From Chaetomium olivaceum (lineage: Eukaryota; Ascomycota; Sordariomycetes; Sordariales; Chaetomiaceae), in the NCBI GenBank assembly GCA_039881045.1, contig JAYWVB010000037.1, positions 62,001 to 126,000 on the forward strand: a stretch of 64,000 nucleotides of DNA, in the 5' to 3' direction. The notes under the pieces were generated by a model. That model saw nothing but the letters and a program-made list of their open reading frames with translations, was not told the DNA's origin and made no database searches. The position numbers and the translations under genes were made by a program. Below are positions 53,464 to 64,000 of the stretch, one piece after another (position 1 is the stretch's first letter; each line of letters opens with the position of its first letter).

Positions 53464-54246
53464 ATAACAACTTGAAACGCCTGAAGTTAGAATATCGGAG
53501 TGTTCGGCGTATTTTCTTGGCTGTTTTGTGGCTACATTTTATATACGCAAGTAAATACTCTACCGGGGTAGACGGCAATAACTCTAGTATCGGAACAGTC
53601 GATCTGATCACCAAAGCGCTGGATCACTGAAAACATGGACTCGGAAAGAATGCCAGAACAACCCTCAGGCCGTAAATTGTTCTTGAACCTCAAGACAGGT
53701 AACAATGGCAGTCATCAAAGTTGTGTCTGCGGGTTCACGACAAAGAGAATCGCTCGGCTTGGTCTCGCCCCTGGATGCATGTAGGAACTCAAGCATTGGT
53801 TGCGGTGCCTGTGACGGGAAGCCATCGGGCTGCCCGTCCAGATGGCCGTGAAATAAAACGTTTTCGGTGTTGTGGCCTGCGTGCCAGGTTCAAGCCTTTT
53901 CATGCAATGTACTGCCTAGACTGTTAGACCAGCGGCCTTGCACCTCGGCTTCTTGGGACGGGGCTACACTAAGCCTCCTGGATGTCCGCCTTTAGCAGGT
54001 ACAATATGTCGAATCTTGTCCCGTGGCACAACACTTCGGTGCCTGCCGGGTGCTTCCAATTGGATCATGTGGAGGGGGAACCTCCAAGTCAGGCACTGAT
54101 GCAGGTTAGCCCCCAGACAAGGCAGATTCGACTAGAGGCAGCTCGTTACCCCTCAGCGCCCACCCCAATCCCCCATCGCTGCGGCCACTTCTTTCCCCAT
54201 CAGCTTCAGAAAGTCCACTCAATCGGGGTTCGATGACGATGTAGCT
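53464..54246. other. Intergenic region between divergent genes, about 780 bp
   Basis: It contains the promoters of the APH-like and STAND genes; no site recognised. Confidence 0.5.
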
Positions 54247-57200
54247 ATGGCTGCGCCGACGGATTCACCGGTCTGGGTTGAAGAAGCCTTTCTTTCGGCG
54301 AAAAATACATTTCTCAGCGGTCTAGTAAACAAGTCGGGGTTTGATTTCTCCAAGGTTTCCAACGCCAACGACGTGATTGATGCAGCGATCGCGATCCAGC
54401 AGCAACAGGCCAAGACAAAAACGTTTCGGGGACTTGCGAGGATCAAGCCCTTCATCACTGCGCTCCAGGATTATAGTGGAGTGGTTGATACGTTTGCCGA
54501 AGTCAAGCCCGATGTTCTGTGCCTGATATGGGTAAGCGTTCTTTAGTGTGGTCGTTGTGCTGCAGCTGACCCGTATCAGGGACCCCTCAAGTTCATACTG
54601 CAGGCAGCCAGCACGCTGACTATGGCTTTCGAAAACATTGTTAAAACACTCGGGGAAATTCAGTTGATCTTGCCCAGTTTCAAAGAGTACAAGGAAACTT
54701 TCCCCCAAAATGATGTTATTCGGCAGATACTCTTGCTCTTCTTCGAGGACATCCTCAACCTTTACTCGGTTCTGCTGAACTTTGCCACAAACAGTAGTCA
54801 GTCTTCTCCCAATGTCATCAACCGTCGTCACGAGGTACTGATGAATCACAGGATTGAGGATGATCTGCGAGCCGTTTTGGCCAGGCGTTCGAGCCAAGGT
54901 TGACAAGATTCGAGAACATATCCAAAGCCACAAGGCCTTAATGACGGAAGCTGTTACTTTGGAAGACATTGTCCGGGCTCAAAAGGCCAGAAACCTGTCC
55001 CTAGCCGAGTACGACCGTGCACAGAAGTTCCGCGACTACCAGGAATTCCGGGCAGTTCGTGACGAGATCAATCCTGACACCCGCTACGAGAAGCTGGACG
55101 ATATTCTCCGAAAGACAACCAAAGGGTCGGGTGCTTGGCTTGACAAGGAACGGTCGTTTATGAATTGGTTGGATCCACTGGATCGAACAGTTCGCTGTTT
55201 CTGGCTTTGCGGAATACCCGGTGCCGGTGAGCTTCTAACCCCAAAGTTCAACTTAGTGACCAACTACTGAACCAAAACAGGAAAGACATTCCTTGCTGGG
55301 AATATAATTCAACGCTTGCAGCGGACTGGGCAATGTGTCTTGTTCACATTTCTCACCCACGAACACCAGTCGACTGGCAAAACCCTGGCCGTTCTCCATT
55401 CCATGTTATTTCAGGCTCTCGAGCATGTTCCATCCTTGCAAGTGCTTCTCCCCGACCACTCGAGCCCCGACCGCAGGAAGTTGTTACGCGACCAGGACTT
55501 CGTGAAGGAGATCCTGTGCACGGTTCTCACCGGAATTGGACCATCGTACATTGTTATTGATGGCCTCGATGAGATTGAGGAGACCTGTTGGAGGGACCTT
55601 CTTGCTGCTGTATTCAGTATCAAGGAGCGTTGTGTTGAGACCAAGGTACTCATTAGCAGCAGGGAGGCGAGAGAGATTGACCTGGCGTTGAAGGGTCGAG
55701 TCACCGCACTTCGTATCGACAAGCACAACTATGAGGATATTCAGGCATTGGTCCACTTCGAGATGGAAAACCTCCTTGCCCGATTCGACAGTGCGAAGGA
55801 GCAGGTTCGCTCCAGGGTTCGGGCTGCGTTGGAATCTATCAGCGATAAGGCCGATGGTACGTTTGAGCGACCCCCCCCCCCCCCCTACTTACCTGTATTT
55901 GATATTTACTTGTTTAAGGTATGTTCTTATACGCCCAACTCGTACTCCATGTTGTAAAGGATTATGGAACAGCAGAGGAGATTCAAGCCGAGGTTGAGAA
56001 CCTTCCGGACGGGTTAGATAAAGCGTGAGCACACTTGCACTGCACGAGCCCTACAAGATGACTGACGATATGGATGGCAGATATGGTAGGCTCATCTCAA
56101 AGATTGAGCAAAATAGTGCACGGAACAAACTCCGGGGCGTTATCCGGCGAATTCTGATGTGGATTGCGTGCGCAACGCGGCCGCTTCGGGAAGAGGAGTT
56201 GCTTCAAGCCCTTGTCATCGATGTTGGAGCAGACGACTTCACCAGGGGTCGAAAGGATTATCGAGACATCAGACGCGATTGCGGTCCTATCATCGAAGTG
56301 CTGGATGGAGCAGTGCGGTTTGCCCACTTCTCAGCCAAAGAGTGAGAGACTAAAGCCTAAAATGGGATACGAATATCCGGCTAACAATTTGAAGATACCT
56401 CCTTCACGAGCAAAGTAACAAATTCATGAAGTTGGAAGATGCCCATCTGGATGCTGCCCTGACATGCGCTACGTACCTTTCTTTCACCTCCCTCAATAGT
56501 CTGCTGTCGGCGTCTTGGGAGGCCGCGGATATCCAATGCCAGATTCTCAACGGAGATTTCGTCCTCCTCGAATATGCCGCATTACAATACCTGGACCATA
56601 TCAAGGGGTGGATGGCAAACAAAACCCACGACAACTCCATGGAACAGATGTCTACTGCCCTGCTCCAGCTGTTCGAGTTTCGGCAGAATAACTCTGTCGG
56701 CTCGTTTTCAGCACCCTCAGAGTCATTCATCAACGAATTCAGGGTTTTTCAAGCGGACCCAGATCTACAACACCGTCTTGCTAGTGCATGGACGTTTTTG
56801 GCAGGCGTCAAGATAGGGATGGTGGACATGGACGGTATGCAAAATCTCACGGCCCTGTATCCTAAGTGTTCACGCGACGATATTAATATTCTCTTACAGA
56901 GGCTGCTGGCACTTCCAAAAACGACCCACTCGACATTTTGCCCGCATTAATGCAATTCCGGCAACACTTGGAGCGCATGGTGTGTGACGGCCCAGACCAT
57001 ACTCCGGGGTGCGCGTGTACGACTTTGAGAAGTTTGTATGGACCACGACTCTACCATTGCAAAAAGGCATTCTGCAGCACATATACCAGTGGATTCGAAA
57101 CCAGGAGATCTCTCATTGACCATTTCCAAATACACTCCTTGGACCACCGGTGTCACTTCCCAGACTGCGTATTCGCAGACACGGGGTTTCGATCGAGCGA

Positions 57201-58407
57201 CGAGCTCTCCCGCCACATTAAAATCACCCACGAAGCGCAAAATATGCCCGGTTTCAGCATTGACGCCGTCAACTCGGCGACACTGCCAGAAGAAGATCAG
57301 CTGGCGTTGCTCTACGACGCGATGGCAAATGGACAGCCTGATGCGGTACGAAATCTCGCAGGGGCGTCCGTTCTTGCAAAGGATCCTCTAACGGTCATCG
57401 AGAGGGCTGGTTGGTTTTCGCCTCCAGACCTTCTTTCATGGTTGCTTGACCATGATAGCTACAATATTTCATTAGATCTTGTCATCTACCAAGACTGCAG
57501 GTACAGGGATCGAGCGCTGCATGCAGCAATCGAAGGTGAAAATTTGCCAAATATCAAGCTATTATTGTCTCGTGGCGCCAATCTCATGTCTGTTCATGGG
57601 CAAATAAAAGGCAGCCGCGAGGCTTTAGTTGGGGAACATATCTCCGCCATAGTGCGAGCTTTAAGGCGCTGGAATGGGACACTTATGAAGTTCTTGGTGG
57701 AGGATTGTGGCGCAACGATCCCTCGTACGTGGGATGACGACGAAGTTCATGCCGGTGCCATCTTCGGCGCAAAACACTTATCCGATGCGACCTTGGAAGA
57801 CGTTAGACATCGATTTGGCGCAATAAAGCCATATATTCTATGGCCGGAAACATACAAACTGGCGACTTATTACGCTGTCCTGGCTCGGTCGCCAGCTCTG
57901 GTTAGGATCAGCCTCGAGAATGGCGGTGACCCAAACCAGTCTCGTGGTAGTCCGTTCGATGATAGTTCGCCGCTTTTGGAATGTCTTCGCGGTGAACCCA
58001 GACAGATGCTGGAAATTGCGGAGCTGCTGCTGGAACACAAGGCTGACCCAAACCGTGCCAGTAAAATACACCTGCAGCGGCGGTATCCTCTCGAAGAGAT
58101 AGTAATATCTCGCACGGTACTTTCGTCAACTCGTATGAACTGTGCGAAACTTCTTCTTCGACATGGAGCTGATCCAAACGTTGGGAATGTTAAAAGCAAA
58201 CCAATCTACAAAGCTGTGAAGGCCGGACGGTCAGACATGGTGAAGCTCCTGTTGCAACATGGGGCGGATCCAAGCCAAGCTGGGTCCAAAAAAATAGAGG
58301 ATCTTGCCGGGATGAAAAGGATTGAGAAATATTTTGGAATGCCGTGGCATGATATAGTCCGCAGAATCCAAGCGGGGGAGGTCGTCGAGCCTACGGGAAG
58401 TGGATGA
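54247..58407 (+). CDS. STAND/NLR-like receptor: helical N-domain, NACHT, C2H2 fingers, ankyrin repeats
   Basis: Seven exons: 54247-54531, 54580-55226, 55281-55856, 55919-56024, 56081-56341, 56395-56834 and 56900-58407, all with GT-AG introns that join in frame. The N-terminal helical domain includes GPLKFILQAASTLTMAFENI and resembles DUF7708. Near 54855 the frame moves by one base before VDKIREHIQSHKALMTEAVT. The NACHT Walker A, CGIPGAGKTFLAG, is split by intron 2; Walker B is YIVIDGLDEIEE; KVLISSREAREID follows. Next are FAHFSAKEYLLHEQSNKFM, then two C2H2-type fingers (CKKAFCSTYTSGFETRRSLI; CHFPDCVFADTGFRSSDELS). The C-terminus has ankyrin-type units such as IKLLLSRGANLM and MVKLLLQHGADPSQ. 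Intron 3 holds a C15 run. A role as intracellular sensor is inferred from architecture. Except for the one shift it looks functional. Confidence 0.88.
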
Positions 58408-58597
58408 GTGCCGTGGTTACGAGCGAGGTTTTCTTTCAGTGACCACTGGGGCTTCCGAACAGGTTATTAAATGAAAACTATGTCTTTTAATTTCACTTAA
58501 TAGTATTAATGGATATTCAAGCTTCAGCTACGGTCCCTCACAGTGTCGCATGAAACTTCGATTCCAAGTCCCACTCGCATATCCTGTTGTGTCAATG

Positions 58598-61500
58598 TCA
58601 GCGTGAACCCAGGGACGTGAAGTCGGTAAAGTCTTTACAGACCTCTAATAAACGTTTGGTGTTGTCTCGCGTACCGGTAGAGCCGTCAAGGGATGCATCG
58701 ACGAGCGCCAGCTTCCATTGTTGTCGGTGTAGTATATACTGCACGTGGCCGTATTGTATTAGCCCATGCTACTGTCGTGGAGATCCAATCCATCACTCAC
58801 ACGCTCTACAGAGTCTGCCCCATCTGCGACGTATCGTATTTGCTTAACAGATTGGGTTTGTCCGAGACGATGCACACGCTGAAGTGCCTGCTGCTCAAGC
58901 ATTGGATTCCAACCAGGCTCAATGATATGCACTCGGGACGCCACTGTTAGGTCAAGGCTATCAAAATGGGGAGGTGCTCAGCAGATGTTCGAGGTAATAG
59001 AAACTGTGCGTGAAACTAAGAGCCCTGGAATTATACTCACCCCACTGCAGCACTCCCAATTGAGGCAATCAATACATTGCAATTCTCGTCGCTTCTGAAA
59101 CTCTGTAGCGCATCGCTTCTCTGGTCATGAGTCTTTGTTCCATCGATCCGTTGAAACATAAGCCCCCTGGCAGTCAAGGCTATGCCAATTAAGTCGAGCA
59201 TGCCCGTCCAGATGGAAAAGACGACACTACAGACGCGGCGTGAGTTATAGGTCTGAGCATGATCCGATGATCTAAATTGGAAAGTCGCTGTGGCTAACCT
59301 CTTCGCTATTGGAACTCCAGTCGCTCTAGCCTGTTGCTGGTCGTGGTCAAGATTCCGGAGTAATTCTCTGACTTTGGACGATGGCTGGTAAGTTGGTGAG
59401 TCGTCCCCCTCGAATGGTTGAAGCCGAATTCCCTCCCCATCTCGTCCACGTAAGCTGTCGGATCGGCAAATCGGGCAGAATGGTTCTTCTTCCTGGCGGT
59501 TCGATTTCGCCACGCGCCGACAAGAAAAGCAAACTTGATGCGAGCATGGAACCGCTTCTAACGGAATATTGTCATCGTCATCTTCCGGAATCTGACCACA
59601 ACATAGGCATGTTTCGGCCCCTAGAGGGATATGGGGACCAAACAGAGAGGCTTGCTGAATCCAATTTCGTAAATCGGCAGGCAGAAGGGCAACACCGTGG
59701 TCGCATATCTGCCGTAGTCGGAGGATAAGTTGAAACGCGCTCATTCTGCTACCCCCTGTGTCGATGGCCAAGGCAAACCGCCGCTTCACTAAATCGTAAG
59801 CCCTCCTCTCCTCCTCATCAAGCGAGACCCTGCATACGATCTCTTGTCTGGTTGGCAAGGACAGCTCATGCTCGAGTGTTTCTTTTTTCGACGAAGGGAG
59901 ATACAGTTGATTAGGGTCTGAAGGCGCTCCCATCCAGCCGCTTGTTGGTGGGATATAGGATCCAGAAACAGCTGCCGAAACGCGTTGGGGCTGTCAAACG
60001 GGTGCACACGCAAGAACTCAACTAAGGCCCCAAGGTCCTCCAGACGGTTTTGGATTGGTGTGCCTGTCAAGCACCAACGGTGCCGTGCCTGCAGTGCCTG
60101 AATCGATTGAAACCGCTTCGAAGAGCGGTTTTGGATAACATGGGCTAATTATATCAACCGGTTAGTCGTCTGTCTTTGCCATAACTTCTTGCTCAAGAGG
60201 TACGTGGCTAATTCACCTTCGTCAAGGACAATCCTAGTCCAAGATATGGCCTGGATTGTACTCTGTGCACCGCCATTTTGGAGCGCTTGCGAATACTCCG
60301 CTCGAACGGTTTCGTACGTTGTCAGAACCACGTCAAAGGTACGTAGCAGATCCGCGTCCTTCTGTCTCTGGGAGCCGTGATAAACCATAAATCGCAGCGC
60401 ACGCGGTTTCAAATGCCTGAAGAGCTTTAAGTAGCTGAACTTGTTCATCAACGACTTTTTGATGTTACCTTTCTATTTGATCCTGCCAACCGGTGAGAGC
60501 TAACCAACTTCATTAGTTTTGCGGGAAACGTGTATTTCAATTAGCTGTGAAGATACATACTAGACAACGGCGCAACAACCAAAGTATTCGCTCGGGTTGC
60601 TGGCTCGTTGCTAGGTGTCGTTGCAGAGCCTGCGATCAGAGCAAGGGCAGTGAGGGTTTTCCCTAAACCCATGTCCTGCGACAGCAGTAACATCAGTACA
60701 AAGCAGTAGTGTCTACTCTAGCAACTCTCGGTCACTTACATCTGCAATTAAACCACCAAGGCAGAGCTTGGGCTTTCGATAAACGCGGGAACCCGTAATA
60801 GTGTTCAAGTATCTTGGAAGGCTGTTAGGCGATGTCATTAGTACGAGACGGACGCCGTAGATAACGTACCTTTGGGTCCCCGTGCCGTCTGTAAAAACTT
60901 CCGTCCAAATAGAAGGAAATTCCGGGTTTCGAAGCGTTCCGGATTCCTTTTCTACCATCATAGCCAAAGCTTTTCGTTGGTGGCTGAGCGAGTTCATCAG
61001 ACCTTGTCCATGGAGAGCCGTCATAGAAACGGGGGCTTATACGCACTCTTTCAAGGTCGTTTGCAGCATGGAGCTAACTTCGACATCCCTGAAAATCGTC
61101 GGCCCCTGAGCGGAGTCCAGCAGCTCTGCGACCTTGGACTTTTCAACTGCACTCAAACTTGCAGAAAAAATGTCGAGGTCTGCGCCAAGTGGCTCCCATG
61201 TCGGCATTGAATCGTCATCGTCGGCACGGGTCAGGCACTGCGGGTTGAAGTACGTCATGGACTCGTCGAAGGAATCCGGCTGCTGGAGGTAGCAATCGTG
61301 ATCGAGTAGCATCCCCCCTATTTCATCAGCGTTGGTTCGGCAGCCATAGACGACGATTTCTAAGACCGTGGTTGACTTGAGCGTCGGACAAAGTGTTACG
61401 TTCGTGTCCGTGATCAATTTCCAGAGCGGGTCGAAGTGGCTTTCTGTGATATAACCACCGTAGGATTTGGAGTCCGGGTCTCGGATTATGATTAGACGAC

Positions 61501-62545
61501 TGTATCCCTCAAGAAGGACTTTCTTTCCGGCCGTGGTGGACTCCTTCATAAAGCTATCTCGGACTTTGATGGTGTCAAGGATAATCTATAACTCATGGTC
61601 AGCACAACAACTAAGTACCACACCTTGATAGGCGAGGGGGGTGTTGTGGCTCATCTGGCACCTACCACCCCAAAGCATGTATCGCAGCTCCCCACATTCG
61701 CGCCGTGGTTTTCTCCCTTGGACTCTGTCCCACCTGCTGCTGCTTGCGGTGTTGTACTAACAGTCGTTGCCTCTGTCATCACCACGCTGTCTGTCCATGG
61801 GCTTCGATCAAGCTGAAATGCAGAGCTTTCCCTCGTATCGGCAGTATCGATGACAGGAAAGTCCATGCTTTGTTCGATCTTCATGTGGTCGATGTTTTCT
61901 TCAGAAACCACACCGCCGAAAAGAATTGAATCCTCTGGCGGCCAAAGGTGGACTGGATTGCCCAATGCTAGCTGCATATCGGCACTGCCATACAGTCCAA
62001 GAGAGGCATGGCTTTCAACGGTTGGTGTCTGGCTGAATTGGAAACTCTCACTTGAGACGAGTGGGTGGTTATCAGCCTCTGGGTCCGAACACTTGCCCCA
62101 GTTCAAGCCGACTTGGCCAGTAGCTGTACAAGAGTTGTCAAAATACTTCCATTAGATTGAAGAGATTGAAGGGAAACTGGTTTCTTTTACCCATATCAAG
62201 CTTTGTTTGAGTCCCGGTTCCCCAAATCTGCGATGGATCTGAAACATCCAATGCTCCGAAACCAACCTGGCTTTCCCATAGTGTCGAACTTGTAAGGTGT
62301 TCCCCCGATTTCGCGTTTGGGGAAAGGTTGTCCACTGGTGGCCATGAAATGAAATCTCCATATTGTGATGACACGTCGGACGCTGTGCATGTTCTTTTGG
62401 GCGAGCTGGGGCAACCTCGATCAATTCCCAGGTTGCCGTATCCTCCCGTTCCGTCCACTGGCAACGGTCGTTTCTTTGCGGCTGCATGTGCGTGGAGCTG
62501 TTCAGAGTTGCTTTCGTGTGTCGGTAAGTCCCAGTCACTATCCAT
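58598..62545 (-). CDS. SNF2-family helicase with inserted RING finger (Rad5/HLTF type), one frameshift
   Basis: The start MDSDWDLPTHESNSEQLHAH opens a disordered head spread over several exons (to about 61650), then KKVLLEGYSRLIIIRDPDSK. Helicase motifs follow in order: DMGLGKTLTALALI (I, 60660), ISWTRIVLDEG-AH (II, split by an intron at 60210), CLTGTPIQNRLEDL (III). A run of six As near 59880 needs a seventh to join SLRR to KKETLEHELSLPTRQEIVCR. The RING reads CLCCGQIPEDDDDN, VPCSHQVCFSCRR and FCPICRSD. The C-terminal part has IASIGSAAVG, an intron 59040-58958, LDLTVASRVHIIEPGWNPM and QRVHRLGQT (VI), then a last intron 58800-58739 and the end FTDFTSLGSR at 58598. Such proteins remodel chromatin or act as ubiquitin ligases in replication-fork repair. 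Not all exon limits are certain. Confidence 0.85.
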
Positions 62546-63644
62546 TTTCGACCGGGACTCTAACTTTGCAGTGCGTGTTGGGAATTATGGGAAGCCGGGC
62601 GGGAAAGATACTTGGGGTGAAATCCAGAAAGCATTGCACAGGCTTAAGGCTGTGTGTGTAACAGGGCGCAGCATGCCAGCATCTCAGCCACTCCTGGCCG
62701 TCACGGGTCAGTCTGCCTGAGATGCAGCACCTTAAGCCCTGAGGTTTTCGACCTATGGAGGCTCAAGGCTCACACTGGGAAAAGAAAACCCCAATTTCCA
62801 ATCTGCGCACACCACGTGGCGTTTGGAGGCACATCGTTGAATCCGAACCATCCCAATGTAGTCGGTTGCATATGCCGATTCCGAGACAGTCAATTGCACC
62901 CAGCTTGGTACCCAGGGCAGTTCCCGTTGCGCTCATTTTGCTGTCAAATCACACCCGGTTTCTTGTAGTCAATTACACCCAGTTCAAAAATATAGGTAGG
63001 TAGTTCCATAGTTTGATTCGACCCAGTTAGACTGCGAGTTTCGAGAGACCTTAATCCAATACCTGTTCGAAGTTATAATCCTAACCCTAGGTATTTTATT
63101 CAATAAACTCCCTAGGCGGAATTGACCGCATCAAACTGGCTGCGCTGAACCAGCTGCAGTTGCTTTTAGACTGATGGAATACTGTGATACTGGTGTCTGT
63201 ATGCTCGGGGGGTTACCAGGTACGGAGGCTTCAATGTGAGGTGCAAACTGTAGTCAATACCAGAAATTCCTGAAGAGAACTAATTCTTGGTGATTATGAC
63301 TTCCTGCCCCCCCCCGCTTAACCCCCCCAATCCCGACGCCGTGCCGCCACCTTAGTGCCTCTATCATGAGGGCGTTCCGATGTGACGTGCAGGTTTCAAC
63401 ACGGCGCGATCTTTTCTTGCGTCGAATCAAAGGTGGTAGCTAAAATTATGCGGCGGCACAGCACCTGAACATCCCGAGTCAGCTCCTGCTAATGAAGCCG
63501 AGCCCAGCCTCATTTCTACTACTACTTTCGCCATGTAGTATTTAATCATTATACGACCACTTCAAAGTTCCTATCAAACTTCACTAGGACAAGAATCTAT
63601 CATCTTACCTAGCTCACCGTCATCTCGATGATTTATAACACACA
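62546..63644. other. Intergenic, about 1.1 kb
   Basis: This is the upstream region of the helicase and of the right-edge gene. Open frames here are unsupported. A CCTAACCCTAGG sequence near 63088 is isolated, not a telomere repeat. Confidence 0.5.
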
Positions 63645-64000
63645 ATGGCCATACCTCCCTGAGACTACAGCGTGGTAATTAAGCAACTCGTAACCGAAAG
63701 CACGAAGTCGATTAAGCCGCCGTCGTTCTCTTCGCCCGCGCCCACTCTCACAGGACCCGGCCGTCGCCTCTTCCGCCGCCAAATCGCCTGGCGGTTTCTG
63801 AACGCCGTCCTTTTTTGTTCCCTTCTCGTCCTCTTACTCCATGTATTTCACAAAAAGGGCCATCTCAGCGTGACAGAGAAGCGTGCTTTCAACACGCTCA
63901 CCCTCCTGTTCTCAGCAGTCGTCAGTATCTCGCTAGGCTCGCTGCTCACCTTGCTGGGCTGCATGCTGCGCTGGCGTTGGTTGGCGTGGGAGCCGCACAC
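63645..64000 (+). CDS. Multi-pass membrane protein, 5' part only (cut by window edge), stop at codon 6
   Basis: ATG at 63645 begins MAIPP, then TGA at 63660-63662, then the same frame stays open to the window end: DYSVVIKQLVTESTKSIKPP, RRQIAWRFLNAVLFCSLLVL, KRAFNTLTLLFSAVVSISLG and LLGCMLRWRWLAWEPH. At least two hydrophobic segments are present. The open stretch of 113 codons with this composition is unlikely by chance. It resembles the N-terminal region of large fungal polytopic proteins of unknown function. The TGA could be a CGA changed by deamination, a sequence error, or evidence that translation starts elsewhere. Confidence 0.6.

Noticed and set aside
56830..56945. Apparent frameshift in the second STAND gene near the zinc fingers
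   Set aside because: A GTATGC...TATTAAT...CAG intron (56835-56899) explains it exactly; removal joins MVDMDEAAGTSKND in frame.
63075..63110. CCTAACCCTAGG as telomere sequence
   Set aside because: Only one copy of the hexamer-like unit; genes continue to the right.
1..64000. CRISPR arrays, operons or bacterial-type regulatory elements
   Set aside because: The window is eukaryotic with spliced genes; no regularly spaced short repeats with unique spacers were found.
1..64000. Dispersed 5S rRNA gene
   Set aside because: No match to the conserved fungal 5S start (ACATACGACCAT) or its internal control region was seen by eye.

Overview
The window is nuclear DNA of a filamentous ascomycete (Pezizomycotina, most likely a sordariomycete). 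The grounds are short GT-AG introns of about 48-102 nt with CTAAC/CTGAC branch sites, HET, CFEM and fungal rhodopsin-type membrane proteins, STAND/NACHT-ankyrin receptors, Zn2Cys6 regulators, CAZymes, a CYP53-like P450, and an intron-containing tRNA-Tyr.

Layout. 0-9.2 kb: a broken STAND (NLR-like) gene split by a complete Ty1/copia retrotransposon (2559-8736), with an exact AGTCT target duplication and LTRs that differ only by indels. 9.6-15.9 kb: a small putative membrane protein, a HET gene, a PAI2-type FMN-binding protein and a rhodopsin-family membrane protein. 16.8-22.8 kb: tRNA-Tyr(GUA), a secreted CFEM protein, an RRM protein, a membrane-anchored protein of unknown function and an ASCH/PUA-like protein. 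23.0-24.6 kb: an unusual class I aminoacyl-tRNA-synthetase-like enzyme. 25.2-32.5 kb: a maltose utilisation (MAL) cluster, with divergent GH13 alpha-glucosidase and maltose permease genes followed by a Zn2Cys6 activator. The shared promoter carries six CGG-N-CCG palindromes. 33.7-40.8 kb: GH51 arabinofuranosidase, a DUF4360-type secreted protein, two families of diverged tandem repeats and a GH55 glucanase relic. 41.9-53.5 kb: a STE20-type kinase, a decayed CYP53-like P450, a large acidic low-complexity protein, cfd1 (cytosolic Fe-S assembly) and an APH-fold kinase-like protein. 54.2-62.5 kb: a second STAND gene (NACHT, C2H2 fingers, ankyrins), convergent with a SNF2/RING helicase. The right edge cuts a multi-pass membrane protein.

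The clearest functional unit is the MAL cluster: the permease imports maltose, the cytosolic GH13 enzyme splits it, and the Zn2Cys6 protein probably switches both on through the repeated palindromes. The retrotransposon appears to join gag and pol by readthrough of a UGA in the context UGACUAG.

One caveat affects the whole annotation. About 25 single-base frameshifts or isolated stops interrupt otherwise well conserved genes. Several sit in homopolymers (T8, C4, A6), and the two LTRs also differ only by indels. Many of these breaks may be consensus errors rather than real pseudogenes. Gene names rest on motif recognition only; no database was searched.
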